64,000 nucleotides of DNA from Muribaculaceae bacterium (GTDB taxonomy: Bacteria; Bacteroidota; Bacteroidia; Bacteroidales; Muribaculaceae). The stretch is from NCBI GenBank assembly GCA_024400935.1, contig JAKSLZ010000005.1, forward strand, positions 1-64,000, in the 5' to 3' direction. Made by a program: the position numbers and the translations under genes. Below, in pieces: positions 1-8,264 of the stretch. Numbering within the stretch: the first letter of the stretch is position 1; the number at the start of each line of letters is the position of its first letter. Below the pieces are notes generated by a model that was given only the letters and a program-made list of their open reading frames with translations, was not told where the DNA came from and did no database searches.

Positions 1-235
1 GAACGCATCATCACCGATTGAAGTGACAGAGTTGGGGATGGTCAGTGAACCGGTAAAGCCTGAACAAAAATAAAATGCATAAGGACCGATTGAAGTGACT
101 GAGTTACCAATGGTCAGTGAACCGGTAAAGCCTGAACAACCTTGAAACGCACCGCTACCGATATAAGTGACTGAGTTGGGGATGGTCAGTGAACCGGTAA
201 AGCCTGAACAACGTTCAAACGCATCGTTACCAATA
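1..235 (-). repeat. Near-identical 72-bp tandem LRR-coding repeats
   Basis: The 25-base core around gtcagtgaaccggtaaagcc recurs at 41, 113 and 185, exactly 72 bases (24 codons) apart. Copies differ mainly in the bases coding the variable AFxxC positions. DNA identity is much higher than between repeats of the neighbouring paralog (551-3319), which suggests recent expansion or gene conversion. Confidence 0.85.
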
Positions 236-441
236 GCAGTTACTGAATATGTTTTTCCACTGTAGGTTACACTTTCAGGTATTTTAAGCGAACCGGATGT
301 TTTACTTCCGCCTTTAGTGACAGTGACCGACTTGCCGTCACTGTTCTTGTTGTAGGCTAAGCCGTCTACTTCAAAGTCAAAAGCTCCAGCAGTAAGCCAT
401 GCCGTGACTAATAACGTGAAAATTAGAAATATTTTTTTCAT
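1..441 (-). CDS. BspA-like leucine-rich repeat surface protein (N-terminal part, cut by window edge)
   Basis: The first 147 residues of a secreted leucine-rich repeat (LRR_5/BspA-like) protein are visible; the rest lies left of base 1. The ATG at 439-441 opens a signal peptide (KKIFLIFTLLVTAWLTAGA). A short region with the segment GLAYNKNSDGK follows and is nearly identical to the same region of the next gene, so the two are tandem paralogs. From about residue 70 the protein consists of 24-residue repeats with the pattern SVTSIGxxAFxxCSGFTGSL. BspA-like proteins are usually exported and involved in binding to host or other cells; that role is inferred from the family. No promoter was recognised in the 109-base gap upstream. 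Confidence 0.85.
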   Translation of the reverse strand, partial: MKKIFLIFTLLVTAWLTAGAFDFEVDGLAYNKNSDGKSVTVTKGGSKTSGSLKIPESVTYSGKTYSVTAIGNDAFERCSGFTGSLTIPNSVTYIGSGAFQGCSGFTGSLTIGNSVTSIGPYAFYFCSGFTGSLTIPNSVTSIGDDAF

Positions 442-550
442 ATATATATTATTTTATGTTAATCTAAACTTGTGAGTTAGTGTATGCGTTAGGGATGCTA
501 AATCATCAAAAAAAAAAATAATCCTCGCACACACAATAGCAAATATTTAT

Positions 551-3319
551 TTACTTCACTGCTACCTTCTTGTTGCCCACGAGGTAGAGTCCTGCGGGCA
601 AGCCCTGAGTCGCAGTTGCAGGTGTGACATTGCGACGGATAAGCTGGCCAGCAGTGTTGTAAACATTGACAGGACCGCCGTTGACCACGGTGATGTCGTT
701 GATGCCGTTCACATCAATGCCGAATACAACCTCGTCAACCTCGTGCTCACAACCGTCGGCCTCGCACATGAGGATATCACCCAGACCAATCTCGCCTGCG
801 CCCTTCACGTCAATATAGAGCAAGTTGCCACTATTGCCGGCAAACTCGCTGTTGTCGCTGGCATAAGCAAGCAGGCGCACTGTGTTGCCGTCAACCTGGT
901 TCATGCCCAGCCTGTGATAACGGCCGGCACGGTCGCTCAGGCGGGCGTCAAGCACCTCCACTCCCTCAGGCAGGGTCAGGTCGGCCTGGAACGCTGTGTA
1001 GCTTGTGGTGTTGTCAAGAGCAATAGCAACTGTGTGGGTGCCGTCGGGACGTGTTTCTATCACAGTGCATTGCATCGCGTCATTGCTCATGACACGAGCC
1101 GCACGCACGGGACCGTTAGCCTCGGGATTATACTTCTCGAGGATGATGTTAGAGGTGAGCACCACGTCGGCAACACTGACATTGCCGTCACTGTTGACGT
1201 CAGCACCGCTGAAGCAGAACGGGTTGGGGTTACGGCCCAGAATATAGGCCGAAGTGGTAATCACGTCACCCACGCTCACGCGTCGATCCAGGTTTGAGTC
1301 GCCAGGACGTGCTTCCTTGACGCTGATAGTTGACGATTGGTCAGGACAAAGAATTGACGCGCCCGAGGTTGTAGCAAGCTCTATATTATTTATGCCCAAT
1401 GCATAATCACCGGCAGGAACATTATCTGATACTCTCACCTTAACATAAAACAGAGCACCATCCTCGCCTGAGAAAGCACGGCTGTCAGTGCTGTAGCACA
1501 ACAAACGAAGACTGCCATCGGCCTGACGCTCCATGTCAAGTGTGTGCTTGCGTGTGGCACGCTCACTCAACATGATGTCATAGTAGCCGTCAGCGTCGGT
1601 AACTACACTAAAGTGATTGTCAAGCTTGAGGTCACATTGGAATCCGGTAACGTCAAGCGATCCGTTTTTCATCACTACAGGTACTGTAATGGTATCGCTA
1701 CCATAGCCATTAACATCATCGGCCATGAACACAATTTCATCAATGGTGGCAAAATGGTCCCAACCAGTAGTGTTGCGATAAACACGAGCACAGCCATTAG
1801 AAACAATCAAGCGGGCAGAAATACCGTCAAAGCTGTTTGGACTCGCCTGCGCAGGACTGTTATTGAGAGAAACCACACTTTCAAGATCGCTGCAACCAGT
1901 GAACACAAAGGATCCCACAGTTGAGAGGCTATTGGGTATATTGATAGACTTAAGCCCTGTGCAGCCTGAGAAGGCATAGTTGCCTATAGCATTAACCGAA
2001 TTAGGGATAACAGTATTCTTACATCCCTGCACAAGAAGGTTGGTTGAAGTCTGAATAATGGCGTTACACTTGTTGCGAGAGTCGTATGTTTTGTTTCCCT
2101 GTTCTACTACGATACCAGTCAATCCGGCACATCTCTCAAACGCTGAGCCACCAATACTGTTAACCGAGGCAGGAATTGTCAAAGTGCCAGTGAAGCCACT
2201 ACAGCCACGGAACACCGCAAAACCCATTGAAGTGACAGTGTTGGGGAGTTCTAAAGTACCTGTGAAGCCCGAACATCTGTCAAAAGCATTATCGCTAATA
2301 TTAGTAACCGAAGCAGGAAGCACTAACGAGCCGGTGAAACCGCTACAGCCCGCAAATGTAGAACTGTGGATATTTGTAACTGACTCAGGGATAACTAACG
2401 AACCTGTAAAACCACTACAGCCTTCAAACGCCGATGAGCCGATAGTGGACACAGAAGAAGCAAGCAACAGAGACTTGTCAAATCCACTACAGCCATAGAA
2501 CGCAGTAGCCCCAATATTTGTAACAGAATAAGGGATAATCAACGATCCTTTAAAACCACTGCAACCATAAAATGCTGATTTTTCGATCGAAGTAACAGAA
2601 TTAGGGATCACCAGAGAGCCTGTTAGGCCACTACATCCATAAAATGCATAGTAACCGACAGTTGTCACTGAATTAGGAATCGTGAGTGATGAGATTTTAG
2701 ATTGTTGATATGCAAGATAACTAGGGATAGACTTAACGCTATTACCAATAACGATTTCCTGCAGCTGACAATCTTTGAACCAAACACCCTCAGAATTGAC
2801 GGGACCGGTACAGTTTTCTGCGTTAAGGACTACACTTTTAATTTCGCTGCAGCCACTGAATGCACCTTCACCAATACTGGTGACTGATTCACCTATCGTC
2901 AAAGTAGCATTAAGTCCACTACAGTCGCTAAAAGCTGCGGCGCCAATAGTTTTAACAGAGTTAGGGATAACCAGTGAACCCGAAAATCCTCTACACAAAT
3001 AGAAGGCATTCTCACCGATGCTAGTGATAGTGCTAGGAAGCTCCAGAGTACCTGTTAATCCTCTACACAAGTAAAAAGCGTTGTCACCGATAGCATTAAC
3101 CGTGTAGGTAGTGCCACCATAAGTAACACTTTGAGGAATTGTCAACTTTCCAGTTAAGCCTTCATAATTAGTTGAAAATTTGAGTTTTGTAAACGTCACA
3201 GTGACTGTTTTTCCGTCACTGTTCTTGTTGTAGGCTAAGCCGCCCACCATAAAGTCGTAAGCACTGGCCGAAGACCACGCCGACAATAATAGAATTAAAA
3301 ATAAAATTTTACGAATCAT
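551..3319 (-). CDS. BspA-like LRR protein with cohesin-like, dockerin and T9SS sorting domains
   Basis: Secreted multidomain surface protein of 922 residues. Signal peptide 1-20 (IRKILFLILLLSAWSSASA), then about twenty 24-residue LRR_5 repeats (roughly 60-525). A cohesin-like beta domain follows (about 530-660), then a type I dockerin (about 672-732) with two calcium loops (DSNLDRRVSVGD and DVNSDGNVSVAD). A second domain homologous to the first beta domain comes next (about 748-866), and finally a type A Por/type IX secretion C-terminal signal (about 877-922, VNVYNTAGQLIRR...GLPAGLYLV). Shared motifs in the two beta domains are LSxRAxRxHxL and RLLxYxxDSxxFxG. An in-frame start 30 codons earlier (3409) is rejected because a -7 box (3373-3380) and a proper signal peptide favour 3319. 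The T9SS signal predicts delivery to the cell surface. Ligand is unknown. Confidence 0.9.
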   Translation of the reverse strand: MIRKILFLILLLSAWSSASAYDFMVGGLAYNKNSDGKTVTVTFTKLKFSTNYEGLTGKLTIPQSVTYGGTTYTVNAIGDNAFYLCRGLTGTLELPSTITSIGENAFYLCRGFSGSLVIPNSVKTIGAAAFSDCSGLNATLTIGESVTSIGEGAFSGCSEIKSVVLNAENCTGPVNSEGVWFKDCQLQEIVIGNSVKSIPSYLAYQQSKISSLTIPNSVTTVGYYAFYGCSGLTGSLVIPNSVTSIEKSAFYGCSGFKGSLIIPYSVTNIGATAFYGCSGFDKSLLLASSVSTIGSSAFEGCSGFTGSLVIPESVTNIHSSTFAGCSGFTGSLVLPASVTNISDNAFDRCSGFTGTLELPNTVTSMGFAVFRGCSGFTGTLTIPASVNSIGGSAFERCAGLTGIVVEQGNKTYDSRNKCNAIIQTSTNLLVQGCKNTVIPNSVNAIGNYAFSGCTGLKSINIPNSLSTVGSFVFTGCSDLESVVSLNNSPAQASPNSFDGISARLIVSNGCARVYRNTTGWDHFATIDEIVFMADDVNGYGSDTITVPVVMKNGSLDVTGFQCDLKLDNHFSVVTDADGYYDIMLSERATRKHTLDMERQADGSLRLLCYSTDSRAFSGEDGALFYVKVRVSDNVPAGDYALGINNIELATTSGASILCPDQSSTISVKEARPGDSNLDRRVSVGDVITTSAYILGRNPNPFCFSGADVNSDGNVSVADVVLTSNIILEKYNPEANGPVRAARVMSNDAMQCTVIETRPDGTHTVAIALDNTTSYTAFQADLTLPEGVEVLDARLSDRAGRYHRLGMNQVDGNTVRLLAYASDNSEFAGNSGNLLYIDVKGAGEIGLGDILMCEADGCEHEVDEVVFGIDVNGINDITVVNGGPVNVYNTAGQLIRRNVTPATATQGLPAGLYLVGNKKVAVK

Positions 3320-3372
3320 ATAATTGAAATTTAATAAATTCAACGCAAAATATGCACATATAAAATAATTCA

Positions 3373-3380
3373 CAAAATTA
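3373..3380 (-). promoter_or_regulatory. -7 box for the LRR gene
   Basis: On the minus strand this reads TAATTTTG, matching the Bacteroidetes TAnnTTTG -7 element, about 54 bases before the ATG at 3319. No clear -33 box is visible. Confidence 0.45.
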
Positions 3381-3498
3381 CTAAAAATAATTCTATATCT
3401 ATGGTCCATTTTAGTCCTTTTTCAAAAAAACACAACTGAAATAGTGACAAGCTCCGGCTCAGTCTAAAATAGAAGGGTGAGAGGAGTATAAAGCAAAA

Positions 3499-3661
3499 GT
3501 AATTTTAAAAGCGTGCCGCAAGGTACGCTACGCCAAACTGACGTTTGGCTAATAACCCCGTACGTGCGAAAGGAGCGTAGCGACTGGAGAACGTGCGGGG
3601 ATAGAACAATGTGGCGAAGCCCTACCGCTCTCCTCGATAGAGGGTTTAAAGCACCATCAAA
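3499..3661. repeat. Dispersed structured intergenic repeat, copy A
   Basis: Matches 31526-31687 over about 163 bases with 7 substitutions and 1 indel by eye (about 95%). It folds into a series of hairpins. One is a 7-bp stem with a GCAA loop (3511-3528). Next is GCCAAAC/GTTTGGC with loop TGAC. The third is a 10-bp stem CCCCGTACGT/ACGTGCGGGG enclosing a loop with AAGGAGCGTAGCGACTG. Both ends carry a TTTAAA-like sequence. Several differences from copy B fall in loops (TGAC against TTTC). A GTG-initiated reading frame runs across it (3513-3851) but is not credible as a gene. Confidence 0.85.
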
Positions 3662-3674
3662 GTACTACTATATA

Positions 3675-3932
3675 CAATGCTTTGGCATTGCATGGGCTTG
3701 GTTTTATGAAAAAAAAAGAAAATGTTTTTTAATTTTTTTTATGGCTGGCGCCTGTAAAATGGTGGACTTCGTCCACAAAATAAAAACACTTTATTTATCA
3801 CGCAAACACATTTTGCTTGCGGAGCAAGCCATTTTCCATGCGAAGCAATAAAAGCACAATAAAAATATTTTCTTTTTTTACCGGACACTAATAATAAAAA
3901 CAAGGGAATAAAAACATTCGGTTCTTACCGAA
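3675..3932. repeat. Cluster of four short perfect hairpins
   Basis: Four perfect 6-bp stems with 3-4 base loops sit in AT-rich DNA. They are CAATGC-TTTG-GCATTG (3675-3690), GTGGAC-TTC-GTCCAC (3762-3776), GCTTGC-GGA-GCAAGC (3815-3829) and TTCGGT-TCTT-ACCGAA (3917-3932). The stem sequences are unrelated to one another. None is followed by a clear T-tract, so they do not look like ordinary terminators. Confidence 0.6.
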
Positions 3933-4016
3933 AACAAGCAGGAACAAAACCTATGAATATAACCGTTAATTTGACGGCCTATTGAGTAGTTTGAAATCAG
4001 TTTTTAGTGTTTCGTG

Positions 4017-4047
4017 TTTCTTCTTTCGCTAAATTGTTGTAACTTTG
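4017..4047 (+). promoter_or_regulatory. Promoter of prfA
   Basis: TAACTTTG at 4040-4047 is a match to the Bacteroidetes -7 consensus. A TTTC at 4017-4020, 19 bases upstream, is a possible -33 element. The prfA ATG follows at 4078. Confidence 0.6.
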
Positions 4048-4077
4048 CATATTGAAATAAAACGACATTAATAATTT

Positions 4078-5187
4078 ATGGCTGAGAATCCACTATTGCA
4101 ACGACTTGAGGGCATTGATGCGCGTTTTGAGGAAATCGGGACGCTGATTACTGACCCTAGCGTCATTGCCGACCAGAAACGCTATGTCAAGCTCACCAAG
4201 GAATACAAGAGCCTTGAGAATCTGCTTGCCACTACTAACCGCTACAAACGCCTGCTGAGCGACATCGAGGATGCCAAGTTGCTCATCGCCACTGAAACCG
4301 ACGAGGAGATGCGTGCCATGGCACGCGAGGAACTGGATGCCTCCTCTAATGAAATCCCTAAGATTGAAGAGGAAATCAAGCTGCTGCTCATCCCCGAGGA
4401 TCCTGAGGACTCTAAGAACATAGTGCTCGAGATACGCGGCGGCACGGGTGGCGACGAGGCTGCCCTCTTTGCCGGCGACCTGGCCCGCATGTACACCCGC
4501 TACTGCGAGTCTAAGGGATGGACCGTGCAGCTGTCGAGCTGCAGCGAGGGTGCCGCAGGAGGATTCAAGGAGGTTGTGTTCAGTGTCACAGGCAGCAATG
4601 TGTATGGCACGATGAAATATGAGAGCGGTGTGCACCGCGTGCAGCGCGTGCCTGCCACCGAGACCCAGGGCCGCGTTCACACATCGGCTGCGTCGGTGGC
4701 AGTGTTGCCCGAGGCTGAGCCTTTTGACGTGCATATCAATGAGGGCGAGATCAAGTGGGACACCTTCCGCAGTAGCGGTGCCGGTGGCCAGAACGTGAAT
4801 AAGGTGAACTCGGGTGTGCGCCTGCGCTACATGTGGACTAACCCCAACACTGGCGAGGAGCAGGAAATCCTCATCGAGTGTACCGAGACCCGCGACCAGC
4901 CCAAGAACAAGGAGCGCGCCCTGGCACGACTGCGCACGTTCATCTATGACAACGAGCACAAGAAATATGTAGACGACATCGCTTCGCGCCGCAAGACGCT
5001 GGTGTCGACCGGTGACCGCTCGGCCAAGATACGCACTTACAACTATCCGCAGGGACGCATCACCGACCACCGCATAGGCTACACCATCTACAACCTGCCG
5101 GCATTCATGGACGGAGACATCCAGGACTGCATCGACCAGCTGACGGTGGCCGAGAATGCCGAGAAACTCAAAGAGGCTGAACTTTAA
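4078..5187 (+). CDS. prfA: Peptide chain release factor 1
   Basis: Class I release factor RF1 (369 residues, normal for the family), which reads UAA and UAG in the ribosomal A site and triggers hydrolysis of peptidyl-tRNA. The catalytic GGQ motif lies at 236-238 (SGAGGQNVNK). The codon-recognition tripeptide is PAT at 192-194, as expected for RF1; RF2 has SPF there. It heads a short run with pyrF, which starts 16 bases after its stop codon. A long open frame on the opposite strand (4093-5190) is a shadow of this gene. Confidence 0.97.
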   Translation: MAENPLLQRLEGIDARFEEIGTLITDPSVIADQKRYVKLTKEYKSLENLLATTNRYKRLLSDIEDAKLLIATETDEEMRAMAREELDASSNEIPKIEEEIKLLLIPEDPEDSKNIVLEIRGGTGGDEAALFAGDLARMYTRYCESKGWTVQLSSCSEGAAGGFKEVVFSVTGSNVYGTMKYESGVHRVQRVPATETQGRVHTSAASVAVLPEAEPFDVHINEGEIKWDTFRSSGAGGQNVNKVNSGVRLRYMWTNPNTGEEQEILIECTETRDQPKNKERALARLRTFIYDNEHKKYVDDIASRRKTLVSTGDRSAKIRTYNYPQGRITDHRIGYTIYNLPAFMDGDIQDCIDQLTVAENAEKLKEAEL

Positions 5188-5203
5188 CAATTACTTTTAA
5201 GAT

Positions 5204-6028
5204 ATGACTCGCGAAGAACTATTTGCTAACATCCTGCGCAAGCGCTCTTTCCTGTGCGTGGGACTAGACCCCGACGTGGACAAGATGCCCGCATCGCTCG
5301 AGGGTGACCTGTTTAAATTCAACAAAGCCATCATCGACGCAACGGCACAGCATGCCATAGCCTTCAAGCCCAACCTGGCATTCTACGAGGTTCAGGGCGT
5401 GAAAGGTTACCAGGCCTTTGAACAGACAGTACAGTACATCAAGGAGAACTACCCCGACGTGATGATCATCGCCGATGCCAAGCGTGGCGACATAGGCAAC
5501 ACCAGCCGCATGTATGCCAAGAGTTTCTTTGAGACTCTCAACGTGGATGCCATCACCGTGGCACCCTACATGGGCGAGGACAGCGTGACTCCCTTCCTGG
5601 GCTATGACGGCAAGTGGGTTATTGTGTTGGGATTGACTTCAAACAAAGGCTCACACGACTTCCAGCTCACACAAGATGCCAGCGGCACCCCACTCTACAA
5701 GAACGTGCTCAAGAAAGTGAGTGCATGGGGCAACGACGGCAACATGATGTTTGTGGTGGGGGCGACTCAAGGTCAACTGTTTGAGGAAGTTCGCCAAGTG
5801 GTTCCCGACAATTTCCTGCTGGTACCCGGCGTTGGAGCCCAAGGCGGAAGCCTGAGTGAAGTGTGCAAATATGGCATGAACAAGCAGTGCGGTCTTATTG
5901 TCAATTCGTCGAGAGGCATCATCCATGCATCGAGCAACGACGATTTTGCACAGGTGGCACAAGCCAAGGCGGCCCAATTGAACGAAGAAATGGCACAAAT
6001 TTTAGTTAATTACGGATTTTTTTCTTGA
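5204..6028 (+). CDS. pyrF: Orotidine 5'-phosphate decarboxylase (type 2)
   Basis: Last enzyme of de novo UMP synthesis: it decarboxylates orotidine 5'-phosphate in the cytoplasm. The 274-residue length and the active-site segment [11 protein letters not shown] (catalytic Lys93, Asp96) place it in the longer type 2 (PyrF/Bacteroidetes-mycobacterial) subfamily. Another conserved stretch is VPGVGAQGG, near the phosphate-binding site. It lies 16 bases after prfA, so the two are probably cotranscribed. The link to translation termination is positional only. Confidence 0.96.
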   Translation: MTREELFANILRKRSFLCVGLDPDVDKMPASLEGDLFKFNKAIIDATAQHAIAFKPNLAFYEVQGVKGYQAFEQTVQYIKENYPDVMIIADAKRGDIGNTSRMYAKSFFETLNVDAITVAPYMGEDSVTPFLGYDGKWVIVLGLTSNKGSHDFQLTQDASGTPLYKNVLKKVSAWGNDGNMMFVVGATQGQLFEEVRQVVPDNFLLVPGVGAQGGSLSEVCKYGMNKQCGLIVNSSRGIIHASSNDDFAQVAQAKAAQLNEEMAQILVNYGFFS

Positions 6029-6056
6029 TTTAATTCCTTAATTAAATAAATATGTT

Positions 6057-6064
6057 TAATTTTG
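6057..6064 (+). promoter_or_regulatory. -7 box of pgk
   Basis: TAATTTTG matches TAnnTTTG, 62 bases upstream of the pgk ATG at 6127. The -33 element is not clear. A separate promoter fits with pgk having different codon use from its upstream neighbours. Confidence 0.45.
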
Positions 6065-6126
6065 CGTGATAAATGTAATCAACCATTTACTGGAAATACT
6101 TTTTAAAAAACAATAAATTATTAGAA

Positions 6127-7380
6127 ATGGCTAACATTAATGATTTCAATTTCGCTGGTGTTAAGGCGATTGTACGCGTTGACTTCAACGTGCCCCTGAA
6201 CGAAGAAGGTAAAATCACTGACGACACTCGCATCCGCGGTGCAGTTCCCACCCTGAAGAAGATTCTTGCTGACGGTGGCGCTCTCATCGTTATGTCTCAC
6301 ATGGGCAAGCCCAAAGGCAAAGTTAACCCCAAGCTCTCTCTCGGCCAGATCAAGGACGCCGTAGCAGCTGCTCTCGACGCTCCCGTCAAGTTTGCTGAGG
6401 ATTGCGGCAAGGCTGCTGAGGCTGCTGCAGAGCTCAAGGCTGGTGAAGTTCTCCTGCTCGAGAACCTCCGTTTCTATCCCGAAGAGGAAGGCAAGCCCGT
6501 GGGCATCGACAAGGAAGATCCCGCTTATGCTGACGCTAAGAAGGAAATGAAGACTCGCCAGAACGAGTTTGCTAAGACTCTCGCAAGCTATGCCGACGTA
6601 TATGTAAACGACGCATTCGGTACTGCTCACCGTCGTCACGCGTCAACAGCTGTTATCGCTGACTTCTTTGATGCTGACCACAAGATGCTGGGTTACCTCA
6701 TGGAGAAGGAAGTTGTTGCTATCGACAACGTGCTCAAGAATGCACAGCACCCCTTCACTGCTATCATCGGCGGTAGCAAGGTTAGCTCTAAGCTCGCAGT
6801 AATCAAGAACCTCCTTGACAAGGTTGACAACCTCATCATCGGTGGCGGTATGGGCTTCACATTCATCAAGGCACAGGGCGGTAACATCGGTCTGTCACTC
6901 CACGAGGACGACCTGATGCCCGAGGCACTGAGCGTGATGGCAGCTGCTAAGGAGAAAGGCGTGAACCTGAGCCTCTCAGTTCAGACTGTATGTGCACAGG
7001 AGTTCAAGAACGACGCTGAGCGCCAGACTCATGATATCTTCAACATCCCCGATGGTTGGGAAGGCATGGATGCAGGTCCCAAGTCGCTCGAGAACTGGAA
7101 GAAGATCATCCTCGACTCTAAGACTATCCTGTGGAATGGTCCCGTGGGCGTATTTGAGTTTGACAACTTCGCTGTAGGTACTGGCGAAATCGCTAAGTAT
7201 GTTGCTGAGGCAACTGCCAACGGTGCTTACTCACTCGTGGGTGGTGGCGACTCTGTTGCTGCTGTCAACAAGTTTGGTCTGGCCGACAAGGTTTCTTATG
7301 TATCAACTGGTGGCGGTGCAATGCTCGAGGCTATCGAGGGCAAGACACTTCCCGGTGTTGCAGCAATCAAGGGCGAATAA
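6127..7380 (+). CDS. pgk: Phosphoglycerate kinase
   Basis: Glycolytic enzyme that transfers the acyl phosphate of 1,3-bisphosphoglycerate to ADP. The 417-residue protein has the substrate-binding N-terminal segment RVDFNVPLN (17-25), HMGKP, the TAHRRHAS loop (a variant of the usual AFGTAHR region) and the nucleotide-domain glycine loop VGGGDS (371-376). Codon choice is visibly biased to GCT, GTT, AAG and CTC compared with the GCC-rich flanking genes, as expected for a strongly expressed gene. It is followed by a strong intrinsic terminator (7410-7446), so it is probably monocistronic. Confidence 0.98.
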   Translation: MANINDFNFAGVKAIVRVDFNVPLNEEGKITDDTRIRGAVPTLKKILADGGALIVMSHMGKPKGKVNPKLSLGQIKDAVAAALDAPVKFAEDCGKAAEAAAELKAGEVLLLENLRFYPEEEGKPVGIDKEDPAYADAKKEMKTRQNEFAKTLASYADVYVNDAFGTAHRRHASTAVIADFFDADHKMLGYLMEKEVVAIDNVLKNAQHPFTAIIGGSKVSSKLAVIKNLLDKVDNLIIGGGMGFTFIKAQGGNIGLSLHEDDLMPEALSVMAAAKEKGVNLSLSVQTVCAQEFKNDAERQTHDIFNIPDGWEGMDAGPKSLENWKKIILDSKTILWNGPVGVFEFDNFAVGTGEIAKYVAEATANGAYSLVGGGDSVAAVNKFGLADKVSYVSTGGGAMLEAIEGKTLPGVAAIKGE

Positions 7381-7409
7381 TACACAACGCTTATATAACT
7401 GAAAACGAA

Positions 7410-7446
7410 GAGGCTCACTGCACTGTGAGCCTCTCTTATTTTTTTG
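7410..7446 (+). terminator. Rho-independent terminator after pgk
   Basis: Perfect 9-bp stem GAGGCTCAC/GTGAGCCTC (7410-7418 and 7425-7433) with a 6-base loop and a T-rich tail. It sits between convergent pgk (+) and the SH3 lipoprotein gene (-). Confidence 0.9.
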
Positions 7447-7487
7447 CTAACCTTTTAACGGGTGCGGTGTTCCACACCACTGTGGTA

Positions 7488-8165
7488 TCAATTGATGTAG
7501 CAATGCTTGTTGTTCACATAGCCTATAGTTCCATGATAGTCCACCTTATACCAGTTACCGCTACGTCCCAGATAACGCGCGCCATCACTGCCATTGTACA
7601 TGGCTGTGAGAATAGAGCTGGCTGCACTGGGGCGTTTTCTCACGTTCAAGAAGCCGTCATAGGCATTGGCATACACCCATTTACATCCATGCATACTGAA
7701 TTCCTCGTCGGGCGTGTAGTGAATTCTCTCTACCTTAGGAGGAGCTTGCTGGGCGGCTGCATTAGCCATGCTAGTCATAGTACTGTCTGCTCGCTGTTTA
7801 GACCTTTCCAGAATCTGCGAGTAGCGGTCTATGTCAAACTGGAGGTCCTTGTCGGCATAGGCACGCACAACTTTAAGGTCAGACAAAACATCCTCAACGT
7901 CTTGCTTCTTTTCCCGGATTTTAATCATAGCCGAAGTGTCAATTACAGAATTATTGAAAACCGCTTTTACCTCAGCCTCATACTGTGTAGCATACTTTTC
8001 AAGATAAGCGCTCACCAGTTCCATGTCTACGTCTTTACCTTCCAGCAGAGTCTTCATCGTACGGGCATCAACATTAGCAGGCACCTGTATTTCTTTTTTG
8101 TTGCCAAAATGATTACAAGACACAAAAATTAATGTGATGAAAAAGAAAAATAAAATCCTGGTCAT
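7488..8165 (-). CDS. Lipoprotein with C-terminal bacterial SH3 domain
   Basis: Predicted lipoprotein of 225 residues. It has a hydrophobic N-terminus (TRILFFFFITLIFVSC) with lipobox FVSC, so lipidation is expected at Cys17. The middle (about 30-150) is polar and helical-looking with no recognised domain. The C-terminal 60 residues (FLNVRKRPS...GTIGYVNNKHC) match the bacterial SH3 (SH3b) fold, which often binds peptidoglycan or peptides. It is the last gene of a minus-strand run with glmM, separated by 99 bases that hold a hairpin. The exact role is unknown; attachment to the cell wall is inference. Confidence 0.8.
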   Translation of the reverse strand: MTRILFFFFITLIFVSCNHFGNKKEIQVPANVDARTMKTLLEGKDVDMELVSAYLEKYATQYEAEVKAVFNNSVIDTSAMIKIREKKQDVEDVLSDLKVVRAYADKDLQFDIDRYSQILERSKQRADSTMTSMANAAAQQAPPKVERIHYTPDEEFSMHGCKWVYANAYDGFLNVRKRPSAASSILTAMYNGSDGARYLGRSGNWYKVDYHGTIGYVNNKHCYIN

Positions 8166-8196
8166 AAACGTGATTAGATAAGTATATTATTAAAAG

Positions 8197-8240
8197 ATAC
8201 GGATATTCTAGGTATCCTGTGACATCTAAAATATCCGTAT
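8197..8240 (-). terminator. Hairpin between glmM and the SH3 lipoprotein gene
   Basis: Perfect 11-bp stem ATACGGATATT/AATATCCGTAT (8197-8207 and 8230-8240). In the minus direction it is followed by only a short CTTTTAAT tail. It may be a weak terminator or an attenuator that lowers lipoprotein expression relative to glmM. Confidence 0.45.
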
Positions 8241-8264
8241 AGTTGTTAGCATAAATTCACATTA

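Noticed and set aside
3320..3409. Upstream start adding 30 residues to the LRR protein
   Set aside because: It would precede the -7 box at 3373-3380 and displace the signal peptide from the N-terminus.
3513..3851. 112-codon plus-strand frame starting with GTG
   Set aside because: It is read-through of the 163-bp repeat and the hairpin cluster. The same frame opens in copy B, but sequence after the repeat is unrelated, and structure rather than protein is conserved.
4093..5190. 365-codon frame antisense to prfA
   Set aside because: Shadow of a highly conserved gene; no motifs, and leucine/histidine-rich as is typical of antisense frames.
7425..8132. 235-codon plus-strand frame
   Set aside because: Antisense to the SH3 lipoprotein gene and begins inside the pgk terminator.
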